This document shows positions 1 through 9,678 of a stretch of DNA of 64,000 nucleotides, piece after piece. Numbering within the stretch: the stretch's first letter is position 1; every line of letters begins with the position of its first letter. The notes beneath the pieces were generated by a model. The model ran no database searches. It had not been told where the DNA came from and saw nothing but the letters and a program-made list of their open reading frames with translations. The translations under genes were made by a program, and so were the position numbers. This DNA is from Sphingobacterium paucimobilis HER1398 (GTDB lineage: Bacteria > Bacteroidota > Bacteroidia > Sphingobacteriales > Sphingobacteriaceae): assembly GCF_000416985.1 (NCBI RefSeq), contig NZ_ATDL01000007.1:124001-188000 (forward strand). Direction: 5' to 3'.

Positions 1-1
1 T

Positions 2-481
2 AATGCCGTCTCTGAATTACCAATAGTGGATCCGGAGATGTTGTATTATGCAGACGAAAGTCTGACCTGGGGGGTGTGGGATAAGCTTACAGAACTGATT
101 TCACAAAGACTTTTGGATGAAATTGATGGTTTTGAAGAATTAGGTAAGCCTTATGACGGCGGTGTCGCTTTCACAAAGATTAGAGATCAGTATTTTATTG
201 ATTATGACATAGAAAAGAGAAATAGAGATTGGCAAACTTTGGCGGATGAAGGTGGTTATCTGGATCATTATTCTTCATTTTCTTTTAAAGCAGAGTATAA
301 AGGATGGTTACAGCTGATTCTTACTGAATCATCAGAAAATATCAATGCTTGGTATTTAGATGGAAATCCTATGCGCAAAGCAAAGTATGAACTTTTTGTT
401 ACTTATTTTAAAGAGAAATACAACTGGGACATTCAGGCAGCAGGAAATAAATTTAGAGAAACTGCCGATAGCTTTCAATAA
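2..481 (+). CDS. C-terminal part of an unrecognised protein (5' end outside window)
   Basis: The reading frame is open from the first bases of the window. In-frame codons precede the GTG at position 26 and the first ATG at 38, so this is probably the tail of a longer gene rather than a complete small one. About 159 residues are visible. They are soluble and rich in Asp, Glu, Tyr and Trp, with no signal peptide, membrane segment or cysteine motif in the visible part. I do not recognise the family. The length and acidic/aromatic character would fit a small cytosolic or immunity-type domain, but that is only an impression. The gene ends in a perfect hairpin 6 bases after its stop codon, so it is probably transcribed separately from the thioredoxin genes downstream. 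Confidence 0.6.
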   Translation, partial: NAVSELPIVDPEMLYYADESLTWGVWDKLTELISQRLLDEIDGFEELGKPYDGGVAFTKIRDQYFIDYDIEKRNRDWQTLADEGGYLDHYSSFSFKAEYKGWLQLILTESSENINAWYLDGNPMRKAKYELFVTYFKEKYNWDIQAAGNKFRETADSFQ

Positions 482-486
482 ATGAT

Positions 487-518
487 AAGATCGGCAGGTA
501 CATTGACCTGCCGATCTT
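487..518 (+). terminator. Perfect 13-bp hairpin after the first gene
   Basis: A 13-bp perfect inverted repeat (487-499 with 506-518) encloses a 6-base loop. It lies between the stop codon at 481 and the thioredoxin start at 552. No strong T-run follows, so it could stabilise an mRNA end or act as a weak terminator. Confidence 0.6.
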
Positions 519-551
519 GATATATGCTAATACGTTAAAATTAATAGATAG

Positions 552-1685
552 ATGAGAGTTTTAAAAATGATGTTGTTGTTGGCACTACCAGGTGCAGCGA
601 TGGCACAAAAGTCAAGTTTCAGTATTGAAGGAAAAATACAGTCCCCTCAAAAAGAAGGTAAGGTATTTATGTCCATCCGTACGCCAAGCAGTGAAGTGTT
701 GGATTCAGTAGCGGTAGTAAAGGGTAAGTTTTCTTTTAAAGGGGAGGCTAATGGCCCTACGATGGTATACATGATCTACGATCAAGAAAATAAGGGTTGG
801 AACCGTGTGAGCTATAATACGGATATGGTAGGTTTCTATGTAGACAAGGGCAAGACTGTCATCCAAGCAAAAGATTCTTTGAAAACGGCTGTTATCAAAG
901 GTTCTGCATTGCAGACGGCTTATACAGCATATCAAAATATGCTGAAAGAGTCTGAGGATGGAATCAAGGATATCAATATGAAATACAGTAGCGCTACACC
1001 AGAGCAGCGCCAGGACGAATCATTTGCGACACCTCTTCGTGATCAGTACATGGTTTTTGCAAACAAGAAACGTGAATTGCAAGAAGATTATATCGCTAAA
1101 AACCCATCTTCTTATTTTAGCTTGATCGCTATACAAGATCAATTGCAGGCAGGAAAGACGGTGTTGGAAATGGAGCCGGCTTATAATGCTTTGGCAACAT
1201 CAATACGCGAATCAGAGGTTGGATTGGAGTTTGCAAAGCAGATTCATGCGGCAAAAACTACAGCAGTAGGTGTGATGGCACCTGATTTCACACAGAACGA
1301 TGTGAATGATAATCCTGTGAAATTATCCGATTTCCGAGGTAAATATGTGCTGTTGGATTTTTGGGCTTCATGGTGTGGACCTTGCCGTGCGGAGAACCCG
1401 AACGTGGTAGCTGCATTTGAAAAATTCAAAGACAAAAACTTCACAGTTCTAGGAGTTTCTTTAGATCAGCCGGGTAAGAAAGCAAATTGGTTGAAAGCTA
1501 TAGAAGACGATAAGTTGACTTGGACAAATGTGAGTGACTTGAAGTTTTGGAATAATGAGGTTGCTAAAATGTACGGTGTACGTGGTGTGCCACAGAACTA
1601 CTTGATCGACCCAACAGGGAAAATTGTTGCTAAAGATTTGAGAGGTGAGCAATTGCATGAGAAATTAGCAGAACTTTTAAACTAG
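552..1685 (+). CDS. Secreted TlpA-like thioredoxin with N-terminal DUF4369-like domain
   Basis: A 377-residue exported thiol-disulfide oxidoreductase. Residues 1-18 form a signal peptide ending in AMA before QKSS. Residues about 22-130 resemble the DUF4369 beta-domain common in Bacteroidota TlpA proteins. The C-terminal 140 residues are an AhpC/TSA-Redoxin fold with the active site WCGPC at 274-278 inside the typical context LLDFWASWCGPC. A cis-Pro loop (GVRGVPQNYLID) lies near the end. Such proteins act in the periplasm or at the outer membrane on exported disulfides, but the specific partner is unknown. The next gene is a second TlpA-like protein starting 6 bases after the stop, so the two form an operon. 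Confidence 0.9.
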   Translation: MRVLKMMLLLALPGAAMAQKSSFSIEGKIQSPQKEGKVFMSIRTPSSEVLDSVAVVKGKFSFKGEANGPTMVYMIYDQENKGWNRVSYNTDMVGFYVDKGKTVIQAKDSLKTAVIKGSALQTAYTAYQNMLKESEDGIKDINMKYSSATPEQRQDESFATPLRDQYMVFANKKRELQEDYIAKNPSSYFSLIAIQDQLQAGKTVLEMEPAYNALATSIRESEVGLEFAKQIHAAKTTAVGVMAPDFTQNDVNDNPVKLSDFRGKYVLLDFWASWCGPCRAENPNVVAAFEKFKDKNFTVLGVSLDQPGKKANWLKAIEDDKLTWTNVSDLKFWNNEVAKMYGVRGVPQNYLIDPTGKIVAKDLRGEQLHEKLAELLN

Positions 1686-1691
1686 TATACT

Positions 1692-2723
1692 ATGATAAAG
1701 TTAAGATCAATTGTAGGTGTATTCACCTTATCGGTACTTTCGTTTTTCAGTGTACAGGCACAGACTTCGGATAAAGTAGTCTTGGTTGGGAAAGTCGACC
1801 CAAAGTACAATAGTACGAAAGTGTATTTATACAATAATATCACAGGAGATAACGATACGACAGTTGTTGAAAATGGGGCTTGGCGTATCGAACTTCCATT
1901 TACCGTTCCAACCAGACATATGTTGGCGTCAGAGGCTGAATCTAAGAAACACGGTGGCTATGCGCCTTTTGGGGTTTTAGTGGATGAGCCTGGGACGGTT
2001 GTGGTAGAAGGTGATCTAGAGTCATTCTACACGTCGAAGGTGTCTGGCTCTAAATCGCATGATGTGTTGAATCAGTATTTTGCACAGACACAGGAACAAG
2101 GAGGGAACAATGCGGCTATTATAGCCGATATCGTATCTAAAAATGCAAATGTCTTCGGCTCAGCATTTTTGTTAGAGCGTTATGGTAAAGTGATGACACC
2201 AGAAGATGCGTTAAAATCGTATGAAGGGCTTTCGGCGGAAGTGAAACAAACCTATTTTGGAAAGTCAGCAGGCAACCAAATTAAAGGAGCCTTACTTTCT
2301 AAAGAAGGCGCTATCGTCAAGGATTTTGCGTTGGCAAATGAAAAAGGAGAGCAGTTGAACTTCGCTTCGTTACGCGGTAATTATGTATTGTTGGACTTTT
2401 GGGCATCATGGTGCGGCCCTTGTATTGAAGAATTCAAGACGTTGAAAGAAGTGTATGCTAAGTATAAAGGCAAAGCTCCTTTTGAGATTCTGAGTATTTC
2501 AACCGATAAAAGTGAAGCCGCTTGGAAGAATGCGTTAAAGAATCAGCAATTGCCTTGGTTACAGATGCACGACAAATCAGGTGAGGATGCGATTGCAGTA
2601 AGCCAATTTGCAGTAACTACGTTGCCAACGACATTTCTAATCGGACCTGATGGTAAGATTGTTGCGAAGAACTTGCGTGGCGAGGAACTCGTAGCTTATT
2701 TAGTAAAGCTTTTTGGAAATTAG
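1692..2723 (+). CDS. Second secreted TlpA-like thioredoxin
   Basis: A 343-residue exported redoxin. The signal peptide ends at VQAQ (about residue 23). A poorly conserved N-terminal beta-domain (about 25-200) follows, where the upstream paralogue has its DUF4369-like region. The thioredoxin domain carries WCGPC at 240-244 and a TTLPTTFLIGPDGKIV cis-Pro region. Spacing of 6 bases to the previous gene indicates co-transcription, and a good intrinsic terminator closes the pair. The pair differs most in the N-terminal half, suggesting the same redox chemistry on different partners. Oxidase, reductase or isomerase activity cannot be told from sequence alone. Confidence 0.88.
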   Translation: MIKLRSIVGVFTLSVLSFFSVQAQTSDKVVLVGKVDPKYNSTKVYLYNNITGDNDTTVVENGAWRIELPFTVPTRHMLASEAESKKHGGYAPFGVLVDEPGTVVVEGDLESFYTSKVSGSKSHDVLNQYFAQTQEQGGNNAAIIADIVSKNANVFGSAFLLERYGKVMTPEDALKSYEGLSAEVKQTYFGKSAGNQIKGALLSKEGAIVKDFALANEKGEQLNFASLRGNYVLLDFWASWCGPCIEEFKTLKEVYAKYKGKAPFEILSISTDKSEAAWKNALKNQQLPWLQMHDKSGEDAIAVSQFAVTTLPTTFLIGPDGKIVAKNLRGEELVAYLVKLFGN

Positions 2724-2756
2724 GCAATAGATTATTTTTAATAGTTAGTGTGTATA

Positions 2757-2791
2757 AGCCGTTGATGATTAATTTCATCAGCGGTTTTTTT
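2757..2791 (+). terminator. Intrinsic terminator after the TlpA pair
   Basis: A 10-bp stem (2759-2768 with 2775-2784, one G-T wobble) is followed directly by a run of T residues. This is a classic Rho-independent terminator closing the two-gene thioredoxin operon. Confidence 0.85.
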
Positions 2792-3348
2792 ATTGTAGGC
2801 TAGTCTGCTTAATGGAACAGCATATTTATGGTGCATACCTTATGAAAACAAAATTTATGAGGTATTCAAAAACGATCGGAGTACACTGTTACGCAAACGA
2901 TTGAATTTTTTTTAAAAAAAGTAGATGAAAAATTAGTTTAATGAAAAAAGATTTCTATCTTAGCCTTATATCCCACGGGAATTTAGTTAACCAATACGTT
3001 TAGATTTACTTTATTATGATTAATTTCCATGTCAAGCAAAAGTATGTAAGCTGTTCAGATAACAATGTTGTTTGTTCGTTTTTTTGCGCGCTTGGTCAGA
3101 TTAATACTGTCTGCTCAGTCGTTGCATAAATCTGATAGGAAAGTATTTTTAACTATTATTTCGGGTACGTTAACGATTTGCTTGGATTTGTCAAATCGAT
3201 GTTAGAATTGCTTAAAACAGTTGAGAGTTAATGTTGAATCGGGTACGTTAACGTTTTATGTTTGAAAATGTTTCCTAAGGCTTACATTATGATTGAAATC
3301 TTAGGTGTGCAATATGAAGATTTTTAATGAATGAAACTTTTATAAACA
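2792..3348 (+). promoter_or_regulatory. Leader/promoter region of the large polysaccharide locus, with repeated operator candidate
   Basis: This gene-free stretch precedes the tandem SusC genes. It holds a 15-bp direct repeat, TCGGGTACGTTAACG, at 3161-3175 and 3239-3253. Each copy contains the 8-bp palindrome CGTTAACG, and the second extends to ACGTTAACGT. The copies start 78 bp apart, about 7.4 helical turns. Further upstream, 2891-2906 starts ACGCAAACGATTG, with a CG-centred symmetry like LacI/GalR-family operators (its first nine bases equal those of the E. coli PurR box). TATCTTAG at 2956-2963 resembles the Bacteroidota -7 element, but no well-placed -33 TTG was found. No regulator gene is encoded next to this operon, so a trans-acting regulator would be needed. 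The operator assignment is inference. Confidence 0.45.
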
Positions 3349-6300
3349 ATGAATTCAATTTACAATTTAAGATTAAACTTGCATGCATTGATAACAATAT
3401 GTTTTATTGGACTCATTGTCAACAGTTCGTTTGCTGCTGGCGTGGTTCAACAATCTCATGTTGTAGGAAGAGTCTCTGATGTTAGGAAGGCACCGATTCA
3501 CGGTGTTCTTGTTGAAGATGTGGATGGAAGCAACAAAACCTATACGGATAAGAATGGTCAGTATAGTATTGAAGTAGCCTCTTCGACTTCCAAATTAAGA
3601 TTTTCACATGTTGCTTTTGATAGTAAAGAAGTCGGTGTGGGGTCCAAAACAATAATTAATCTGACACTTGCAGCAAAGAAGACCGCTTTGAATGAGGTTG
3701 TAAATCTCAACTACTACAATGTGGCAAAGCGTAATACCACAGGAGCCTTAGGTTACATGGATATGGAATCATTGAAATTGGCTCCGGTAACGCGATTTGA
3801 TGAAGCCTTGGCAGGAAGAGTAGCAGGACTACGTGTTATTGCGCCACAAGGTCAGCCAGGTGATCCTTTAGCCTATGTTGTCCGTGGTGAAAACTCTGTG
3901 CAACACACGCAACCATTGTTGGTTGTAGACGGGATACCTGTAGAAAATCACCATAATTTAGTGCTTAATACAGATGATATTGCTAACCTAACAGTATTAA
4001 AAGATGCATCACAGCTTGCTTTGTACGGATCTAGAGGCGGTAATGGAGTGATCTTGATAGAAACTAACAAAGGCTTTGCAGGCAAATCCAGTATAAAGTT
4101 CAACAGTTTTTTGGGCTTCCAAAATATTGCAAAACAAATGGATATGATGTCGCCCTATGAGTTTGTACGTTACCAGATAGAACTTGATCCAGAACATACA
4201 AAACCGATGTATACACCTGCTGACCTTATACCCGGGTCTGTGGGTTACGATTCCCAAGGAAGGGTTTTGATGAACTATAAAGATATCGACGGTATTGATT
4301 GGCAAGATGAAGTGTTCCGTAATGCACTTATACAACGCTATAGTTTGTCTTTGTCAGGGGGAGATGCCAATACTAAGTTTGTGAGTTCGACATCTTTTAG
4401 TGATCAAAAGGGTGTGCTGATGAATTCGGGAGCAAAGACTTACCAAGGACGTGTAAACCTGACCCAACGTATAGGCCGATTCATTAATTCGGGATTTGGA
4501 ATAAATTATGGTAAAAGGCCTAGAAATGGGCAATTACTGAATTTTGAGGAAGCTGTAGACTTATCAACCTACTCACTTTATAGAATGTGGGGAGCACGAC
4601 CTGTTTCAGGAGATAATAACATTGATATCCTGACACCTTTCTTAGACCCAGATTATAATAAAGCACCACAGATAAAATATAATCCGGTTGTTTCTTTAGA
4701 AAATGAACAGAAAAAGCGAGCGAATTCCAATTTGTTAAGTCATATCTATCTTGATTTCGACATTCTTCCTAATCTAAAAGCTAAGGCACAAGGATCCTTT
4801 CTTTCTGATATGGTTGATGGAACCGGTTTTTACAACACAAAAACACCGTCGGGCTCGGGAGCTAATGGTGTGAATGGTACTTCGTATTATAGCAAGACGC
4901 GTCAAAGTACATTAGACTTTATGCTGTCTTACAATGAAGTGTTTAAAAGGGACCATACACTTGATGTACAAGGAGGGTATTCATACAATAAAGGAGTAAC
5001 AGAAGCTTATGCATTTGATGTGACCCATTTGCCCAATGAGGGTATTGGAGAACATGGCTTTGATGAAGGACTTCCGGTATACACGCTATCCAAAAAATGG
5101 GATGATCGTTATTCTTCCTTTTATCTCAGAGGGGGATATAATTTTCGCTACAAATACTTTTTAAGTGGGGTGTTGCGAGGTGATGAAGTGATTGGCAATA
5201 AGTTTGTCTATTCGCCAGCTATTGCCCTGTCCTGGGATATGAAAAATGAAGATTTTCTGAGAAATTCAAAAACCATTTCTTCTTCCAAGCTAAGAGCCAG
5301 TTATGGTCGTTCGGGAATCCGTATGATGAATTCTTTGACTCCAGTTTTTGCAACGAATATCATAGCACCAGAGGGCACTCTTTGGGAAGCCGTAGATCAA
5401 TTAGATATAGGTTATGACCTGGGGCTTTGGGGCGATAGATTGATCGTAAATCTAGACTACTACGATAAGGTGAACAGTGCAGATTCTAGGTTCTATAGCG
5501 CTGCTCGAATAGAGAATAGGGGAATCGAAATAGGCTTAACTTCCGTAAATATAAATCGTCCGAATTTAAAATGGCGTAGTCATTTTAACATTAGTTTCAA
5601 TCGAAATAGAGTATTGTCCGTGCATGACCGATCTCCTACCATGAGCAGTATGTTCATTAGTGACTCACCACTTTATACTGTTGTTCCAGGAAAAGCTTTG
5701 GCTATGTTCTATGGTTATCAGTTTGATGGCGTATATCAGGTTGAAGATTTTGACGAAAATAATGGCGTTTACACACTCAAATCCGATATCAGTGGAAATG
5801 GGTCTTTTAGAGCGAATATACAGCCTGGAGATATCAGGTATGTTGACCAGAATAGTGACGGATTTATAGATGAAGAGGATCAGGTGACATTGGGAAGCAG
5901 TATGCCGAAGTATTTTGGAGGTTTTAATAATAGCGTAAATTACAAATCTTTCGATCTAAATATCTTTTTTCAATGGTCATACGGCAATAAAGTATTTAAT
6001 GGTAATCGTATGGCATTTGAAGGGAACTATTTACAGCAGACCGGTTTGAATCAGTATGCCAGTTACCAAGAGCGATGGACCCCGGAGAACAGGTCTCAAA
6101 CATTGTTTAGAACTGGAGGCCAGGGCGAGGCTGGAATGCTTTCCGATCGTACATTAGAAGATGGTTCATATCTGCGCTTGAAGACTGTTTCATTGGGGTA
6201 TACCCTACCTAAAAAATGGCTTAAAGTCAAGTCTGTAAAGGATTTGAGATTGTCTTGCAGTGCACAGAATCTATTGACTTTTACAAAGTATAAAGGGATG

Positions 6301-6405
6301 GATCCCGAAGTGTCTGTCGGTCATTCTATTTTGACGCAAGGATTTGATTATGGAGCATATCCACAATTTAGGACCGTTTCTTTCGGACTGAATGCAACTT
6401 TTTAA
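3349..6405 (+). CDS. SusC-like TonB-dependent transporter, first of a tandem pair, atypical TonB-box region
   Basis: A 1018-residue outer-membrane transporter of the SusC/RagA family. It has a signal peptide (to about residue 30, SSFAA), a carboxypeptidase-regulatory-like domain (about 36-112), a plug with FDEALAGRVAG and the usual LKDAS...YGSRGGNGVILIETNKG, then a 22-strand-type barrel ending in NATF. Its C-terminal region is very close to that of the next gene (shared MDPEVS, GFDY and RTVSFGLNAT), so the two arose by tandem duplication. Unlike its partner, the stretch at residues 115-126 reads NEVVNLNYYNVA, where SusC proteins normally carry EVVVxGYG with the TonB box. Binding or energy coupling may therefore differ. 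Only one SusD follows, so the two transporters may share it or one may be a redundant or regulatory copy. Confidence 0.9.
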   Translation: MNSIYNLRLNLHALITICFIGLIVNSSFAAGVVQQSHVVGRVSDVRKAPIHGVLVEDVDGSNKTYTDKNGQYSIEVASSTSKLRFSHVAFDSKEVGVGSKTIINLTLAAKKTALNEVVNLNYYNVAKRNTTGALGYMDMESLKLAPVTRFDEALAGRVAGLRVIAPQGQPGDPLAYVVRGENSVQHTQPLLVVDGIPVENHHNLVLNTDDIANLTVLKDASQLALYGSRGGNGVILIETNKGFAGKSSIKFNSFLGFQNIAKQMDMMSPYEFVRYQIELDPEHTKPMYTPADLIPGSVGYDSQGRVLMNYKDIDGIDWQDEVFRNALIQRYSLSLSGGDANTKFVSSTSFSDQKGVLMNSGAKTYQGRVNLTQRIGRFINSGFGINYGKRPRNGQLLNFEEAVDLSTYSLYRMWGARPVSGDNNIDILTPFLDPDYNKAPQIKYNPVVSLENEQKKRANSNLLSHIYLDFDILPNLKAKAQGSFLSDMVDGTGFYNTKTPSGSGANGVNGTSYYSKTRQSTLDFMLSYNEVFKRDHTLDVQGGYSYNKGVTEAYAFDVTHLPNEGIGEHGFDEGLPVYTLSKKWDDRYSSFYLRGGYNFRYKYFLSGVLRGDEVIGNKFVYSPAIALSWDMKNEDFLRNSKTISSSKLRASYGRSGIRMMNSLTPVFATNIIAPEGTLWEAVDQLDIGYDLGLWGDRLIVNLDYYDKVNSADSRFYSAARIENRGIEIGLTSVNINRPNLKWRSHFNISFNRNRVLSVHDRSPTMSSMFISDSPLYTVVPGKALAMFYGYQFDGVYQVEDFDENNGVYTLKSDISGNGSFRANIQPGDIRYVDQNSDGFIDEEDQVTLGSSMPKYFGGFNNSVNYKSFDLNIFFQWSYGNKVFNGNRMAFEGNYLQQTGLNQYASYQERWTPENRSQTLFRTGGQGEAGMLSDRTLEDGSYLRLKTVSLGYTLPKKWLKVKSVKDLRLSCSAQNLLTFTKYKGMDPEVSVGHSILTQGFDYGAYPQFRTVSFGLNATF

Positions 6406-6427
6406 AAGAAATTATAACCGAAAAAGT

Positions 6428-9400
6428 ATGAAAATGAAAAGTGTTTTGCAGACTCATAATATAAGTTGGTTAGAACCTGTTTTTTGGAAGGTCTTGATGG
6501 CATTATGTTGTTTGGTGCCAACGACGACGAATCTTTCTGCTCATGACATGTATGTCTATCAACAAACTGTGGTTGTCACTGGTAAGGTAGTGGATGATAA
6601 AGGAGGGCCTCTAGAGGGGGTCAGCATACAAGTAAAAGGACAAAATAAAAAAACAGCAACTGACGCTAAAGGAAACTATAAGCTCCAGGGAATTCCTGTA
6701 AATTCCATATTGGTATTCAGTCATATTGGTTCAGCTCCACAGGAACATAAAGTATCTGTCTCGGGAGTAAAGAACGTGACAATGGTATTAGCGGAACGAG
6801 CATTGGAAGATGTCGTTGTCATTGGGTATGGTACCGTGAAGAAAGATGATCTGACGGGATCAGTAAGTCAGGTTGATATGAAAGACCTTATGGAAGCACC
6901 AGTCGGATCCTTTGACGAGGCCTTAGCTGGAAGAGTTGCAGGTGTTCAGGTATCTTCCAGTGATGGACAGCCAGGAGCAGGAATGAATATTGTTATTCGT
7001 GGGGCTAACTCTCTGACTCAAAGTAATGCACCATTATATGTTATTGATGGATTTCCAATCGAAGACCCTGATAATGCTGCTGTTAACCCCGAAGAAATCG
7101 AATCATTGACAATATTAAAAGATGCTTCGGCTACGGCTATTTACGGGGCTAGGGGTGCGAATGGCGTTATTATTATACAGACAAAAAAGGGAAAGGTAGG
7201 AAAACCAATAATATCACTGAATTCTTCTTTGGGCTTTCAGCAAGTGGCCAAGACGATGAAAATGATGACACCTTGGGAATTTGTAAACCTACAGATGGAG
7301 ATATCGCCTAGCCGAGCGAAAGATATATATACAACTGCAGACCTGGATCCCTCCAATGAAAACTATGATCCTAATGGAAGAACCTTGGAAGATTATAGAA
7401 ATTTAAAAGGTATCGATTGGCAGAACCTACTTTTTAGAAAGTCACTAAATCAGAACCATACATTATCTCTCCGTGGAGGTACTAAGACGACGAGGTATTC
7501 CTTCTCGGGATCTATTTTTGATCAACAAGGTATTATTATCAATACAGGCTCCAACAGGTATCAGGCACGGTTGACACTTGATCATGAGTTTAATAAAAAA
7601 TTCAGAATAGGACTTAATGTCAACTATAGTGAAAACGAACGTACGGGGCAGATTGTGAATGCTGGAGGAGCTTCCAATTATACTGCTTTTGCGCTCTATA
7701 GAACTTGGGCATACCGTCCGGTCACCGGAAGGATTAATTATGACCTGATTGATGCCGGGTTTGATGACGAGTACGAAAATGAGTCCGATCTTCGTTTAAA
7801 TCCAATCATCACCGCAAAGAATGATTATACGCACAGATTGAATTACTACTTTACACCAAATGTCAATCTAGAGTACGATATCAATAATAAATTGAAGTGG
7901 AAGTCCGTATTTTCCCTAAACAGTGTACGATCAGAAAATCAGACGTTTTATAACTCGGAGACTCCACATGGCAGTCCAAGAAATAGATTCCTAGCACGTG
8001 GTGTGCATGGTATTATGGGGTATTCACAAAGCAATGTTTGGTCTAACGAAAATACATTGACTTATAAAAGAACATTTGCTAAGGCGCATAATCTAGAAGT
8101 GATGGGTGGCTTCTCTGTTCAAGAAGGGAGCAGTATAAATAAGGGGTTTGGTACGATGGGAATTACCGACGAAACTTTGATTATGCAAGGTTTAGAGCTT
8201 GGGATTCCGTACACGTCCTCTGCCAGTGCGGGAGAGTTTGGCATGGTATCGGGTTTTGGCCGCTTGAACTACGACTTCAAATCTCGCTATTTGCTAACGA
8301 TGACGTATCGGGCAGATGGTTCTTCCAAATTTGCTAAAGGCAATCGGTTCAGTTATTTTCCTTCATTTGCCGCAGCATGGAATATGAAGAGAGAAGAATT
8401 TTTAAAATACAGCGAGCTTATTTCCGAGGCTAAATTAAGGGTGAGTTATGGAGCTACTGGTAATAATAGAATAGGTAACTATGACACTTATGGAACGGTG
8501 AATACGGCTTTGTCAAATACATATTCATTTGGTAATAAGCTCCCTCCTGGAGGTGTCTACGTCTCCAAAATGGGGAATGATGAGTTAAGATGGGAGACTA
8601 CAGAGCAATTGAATATTGGGTATGATTTAAGCTTTTTGAACAAACGAGTGAGCCTAACCTTGGATTATTACCAAAAGACAACAAAGGATCTCTTGCTAAA
8701 TGCAGATATGCCGATATCGTCTGGGTTTGAGCGGGTGTTTAAAAACATTGGGTCCCTCCAAAATAACGGATTTGAGGTTACATTAAATACGACAAATATC
8801 AATAATGGCAAGTTCTCCTGGAGATCTAGTTTTAATATTGGATTCAACAACAATAAAATAATAAAACTGACTCGCAATCAACATAGTATGTTCAGTAATA
8901 TGGTTGTAGGTGGAAACACGTCGGCATTGTACGTGTCTAGGGTTGGTTATCCTGCAGGTATGTTCTATGGATATATATTTGATGGTATCTATCAAGTTGA
9001 AGACTTTAATATTTCGTCTACTGGTAAGTATACATTAAAGTCGGATCTGCCAGAGTATGGCGAAGGTAGTCGCTCAAGTATTCAACCGGGATATATACGA
9101 TTTAAGGATTTAAATGGTGATGGTAGAATTGACGATAAGGATATGTCCATTATTGGGCGTGGGCAGCCTATCCATGCAGGTGGATTTGCCAATAACTTTT
9201 CATATAAGGGATTTTATTTGCATGTTTTTCTGCAATGGTCTTACGGCAATGATGTTTTCAATGCAAACAGGATGATATTCGACGGTAACTATTCTGGGCT
9301 TTTCAATGTCAATCAGTACGCATCATACAATGATAGATGGACTCCTGAAAATAGGTCTAATACGTTATATAAACCATCAGGAGGAGGTCCTCCAGGATAT

Positions 9401-9667
9401 CTGTCGAACAGAACGTTGGAAGATGGCTCTTTTTTACGCCTGAAAACGGTATCCCTGAGCTATACTATCCCTGCTCAGTTTTCGAAGAAAGCTTATATTA
9501 ATAAGTTGAGTTTACGGATGGCTATACAGAATTTGTTGACATTCAGTAACTATTCGGGGATGGATCCCGAAGTGTCGACCCGCCATTCTGTGCTTACTCC
9601 AGGATTTGATTATTCACCTTATCCACAACCAAGAACGGTGACTTTTGGTTTAAATGCAACCTTGTAA
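6428..9667 (+). CDS. SusC-like TonB-dependent transporter, second of the tandem pair
   Basis: A SusC/RagA-family outer-membrane transporter. I chose the ATG at 6428 (1079 residues), 22 bases after the preceding gene. An in-frame ATG at 6392 exists but lies inside the last codons of the upstream gene. The protein has a signal peptide, a carboxypeptidase-regulatory-like domain, a canonical EDVVVIGYG TonB-box segment at residues 127-135, a plug with FDEALAGRVAGVQV and YGARGANGVIIIQTKKG, and a barrel ending in NATL. It is followed after 11 bases by SusD, so it is probably the main transporter of this locus. Large oligosaccharides are the expected cargo by family. The adjacent lyases suggest uronic-acid-containing products, which is inference. 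Confidence 0.92.
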   Translation: MKMKSVLQTHNISWLEPVFWKVLMALCCLVPTTTNLSAHDMYVYQQTVVVTGKVVDDKGGPLEGVSIQVKGQNKKTATDAKGNYKLQGIPVNSILVFSHIGSAPQEHKVSVSGVKNVTMVLAERALEDVVVIGYGTVKKDDLTGSVSQVDMKDLMEAPVGSFDEALAGRVAGVQVSSSDGQPGAGMNIVIRGANSLTQSNAPLYVIDGFPIEDPDNAAVNPEEIESLTILKDASATAIYGARGANGVIIIQTKKGKVGKPIISLNSSLGFQQVAKTMKMMTPWEFVNLQMEISPSRAKDIYTTADLDPSNENYDPNGRTLEDYRNLKGIDWQNLLFRKSLNQNHTLSLRGGTKTTRYSFSGSIFDQQGIIINTGSNRYQARLTLDHEFNKKFRIGLNVNYSENERTGQIVNAGGASNYTAFALYRTWAYRPVTGRINYDLIDAGFDDEYENESDLRLNPIITAKNDYTHRLNYYFTPNVNLEYDINNKLKWKSVFSLNSVRSENQTFYNSETPHGSPRNRFLARGVHGIMGYSQSNVWSNENTLTYKRTFAKAHNLEVMGGFSVQEGSSINKGFGTMGITDETLIMQGLELGIPYTSSASAGEFGMVSGFGRLNYDFKSRYLLTMTYRADGSSKFAKGNRFSYFPSFAAAWNMKREEFLKYSELISEAKLRVSYGATGNNRIGNYDTYGTVNTALSNTYSFGNKLPPGGVYVSKMGNDELRWETTEQLNIGYDLSFLNKRVSLTLDYYQKTTKDLLLNADMPISSGFERVFKNIGSLQNNGFEVTLNTTNINNGKFSWRSSFNIGFNNNKIIKLTRNQHSMFSNMVVGGNTSALYVSRVGYPAGMFYGYIFDGIYQVEDFNISSTGKYTLKSDLPEYGEGSRSSIQPGYIRFKDLNGDGRIDDKDMSIIGRGQPIHAGGFANNFSYKGFYLHVFLQWSYGNDVFNANRMIFDGNYSGLFNVNQYASYNDRWTPENRSNTLYKPSGGGPPGYLSNRTLEDGSFLRLKTVSLSYTIPAQFSKKAYINKLSLRMAIQNLLTFSNYSGMDPEVSTRHSVLTPGFDYSPYPQPRTVTFGLNATL

Positions 9668-9678
9668 ATAGCTATATT

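Noticed and set aside
3349-6405. First tandem SusC as a pseudogene
   Set aside because: The frame is intact over 1018 residues with normal plug and barrel ends. Only the TonB-box region is unusual, so I keep it as a coding gene.
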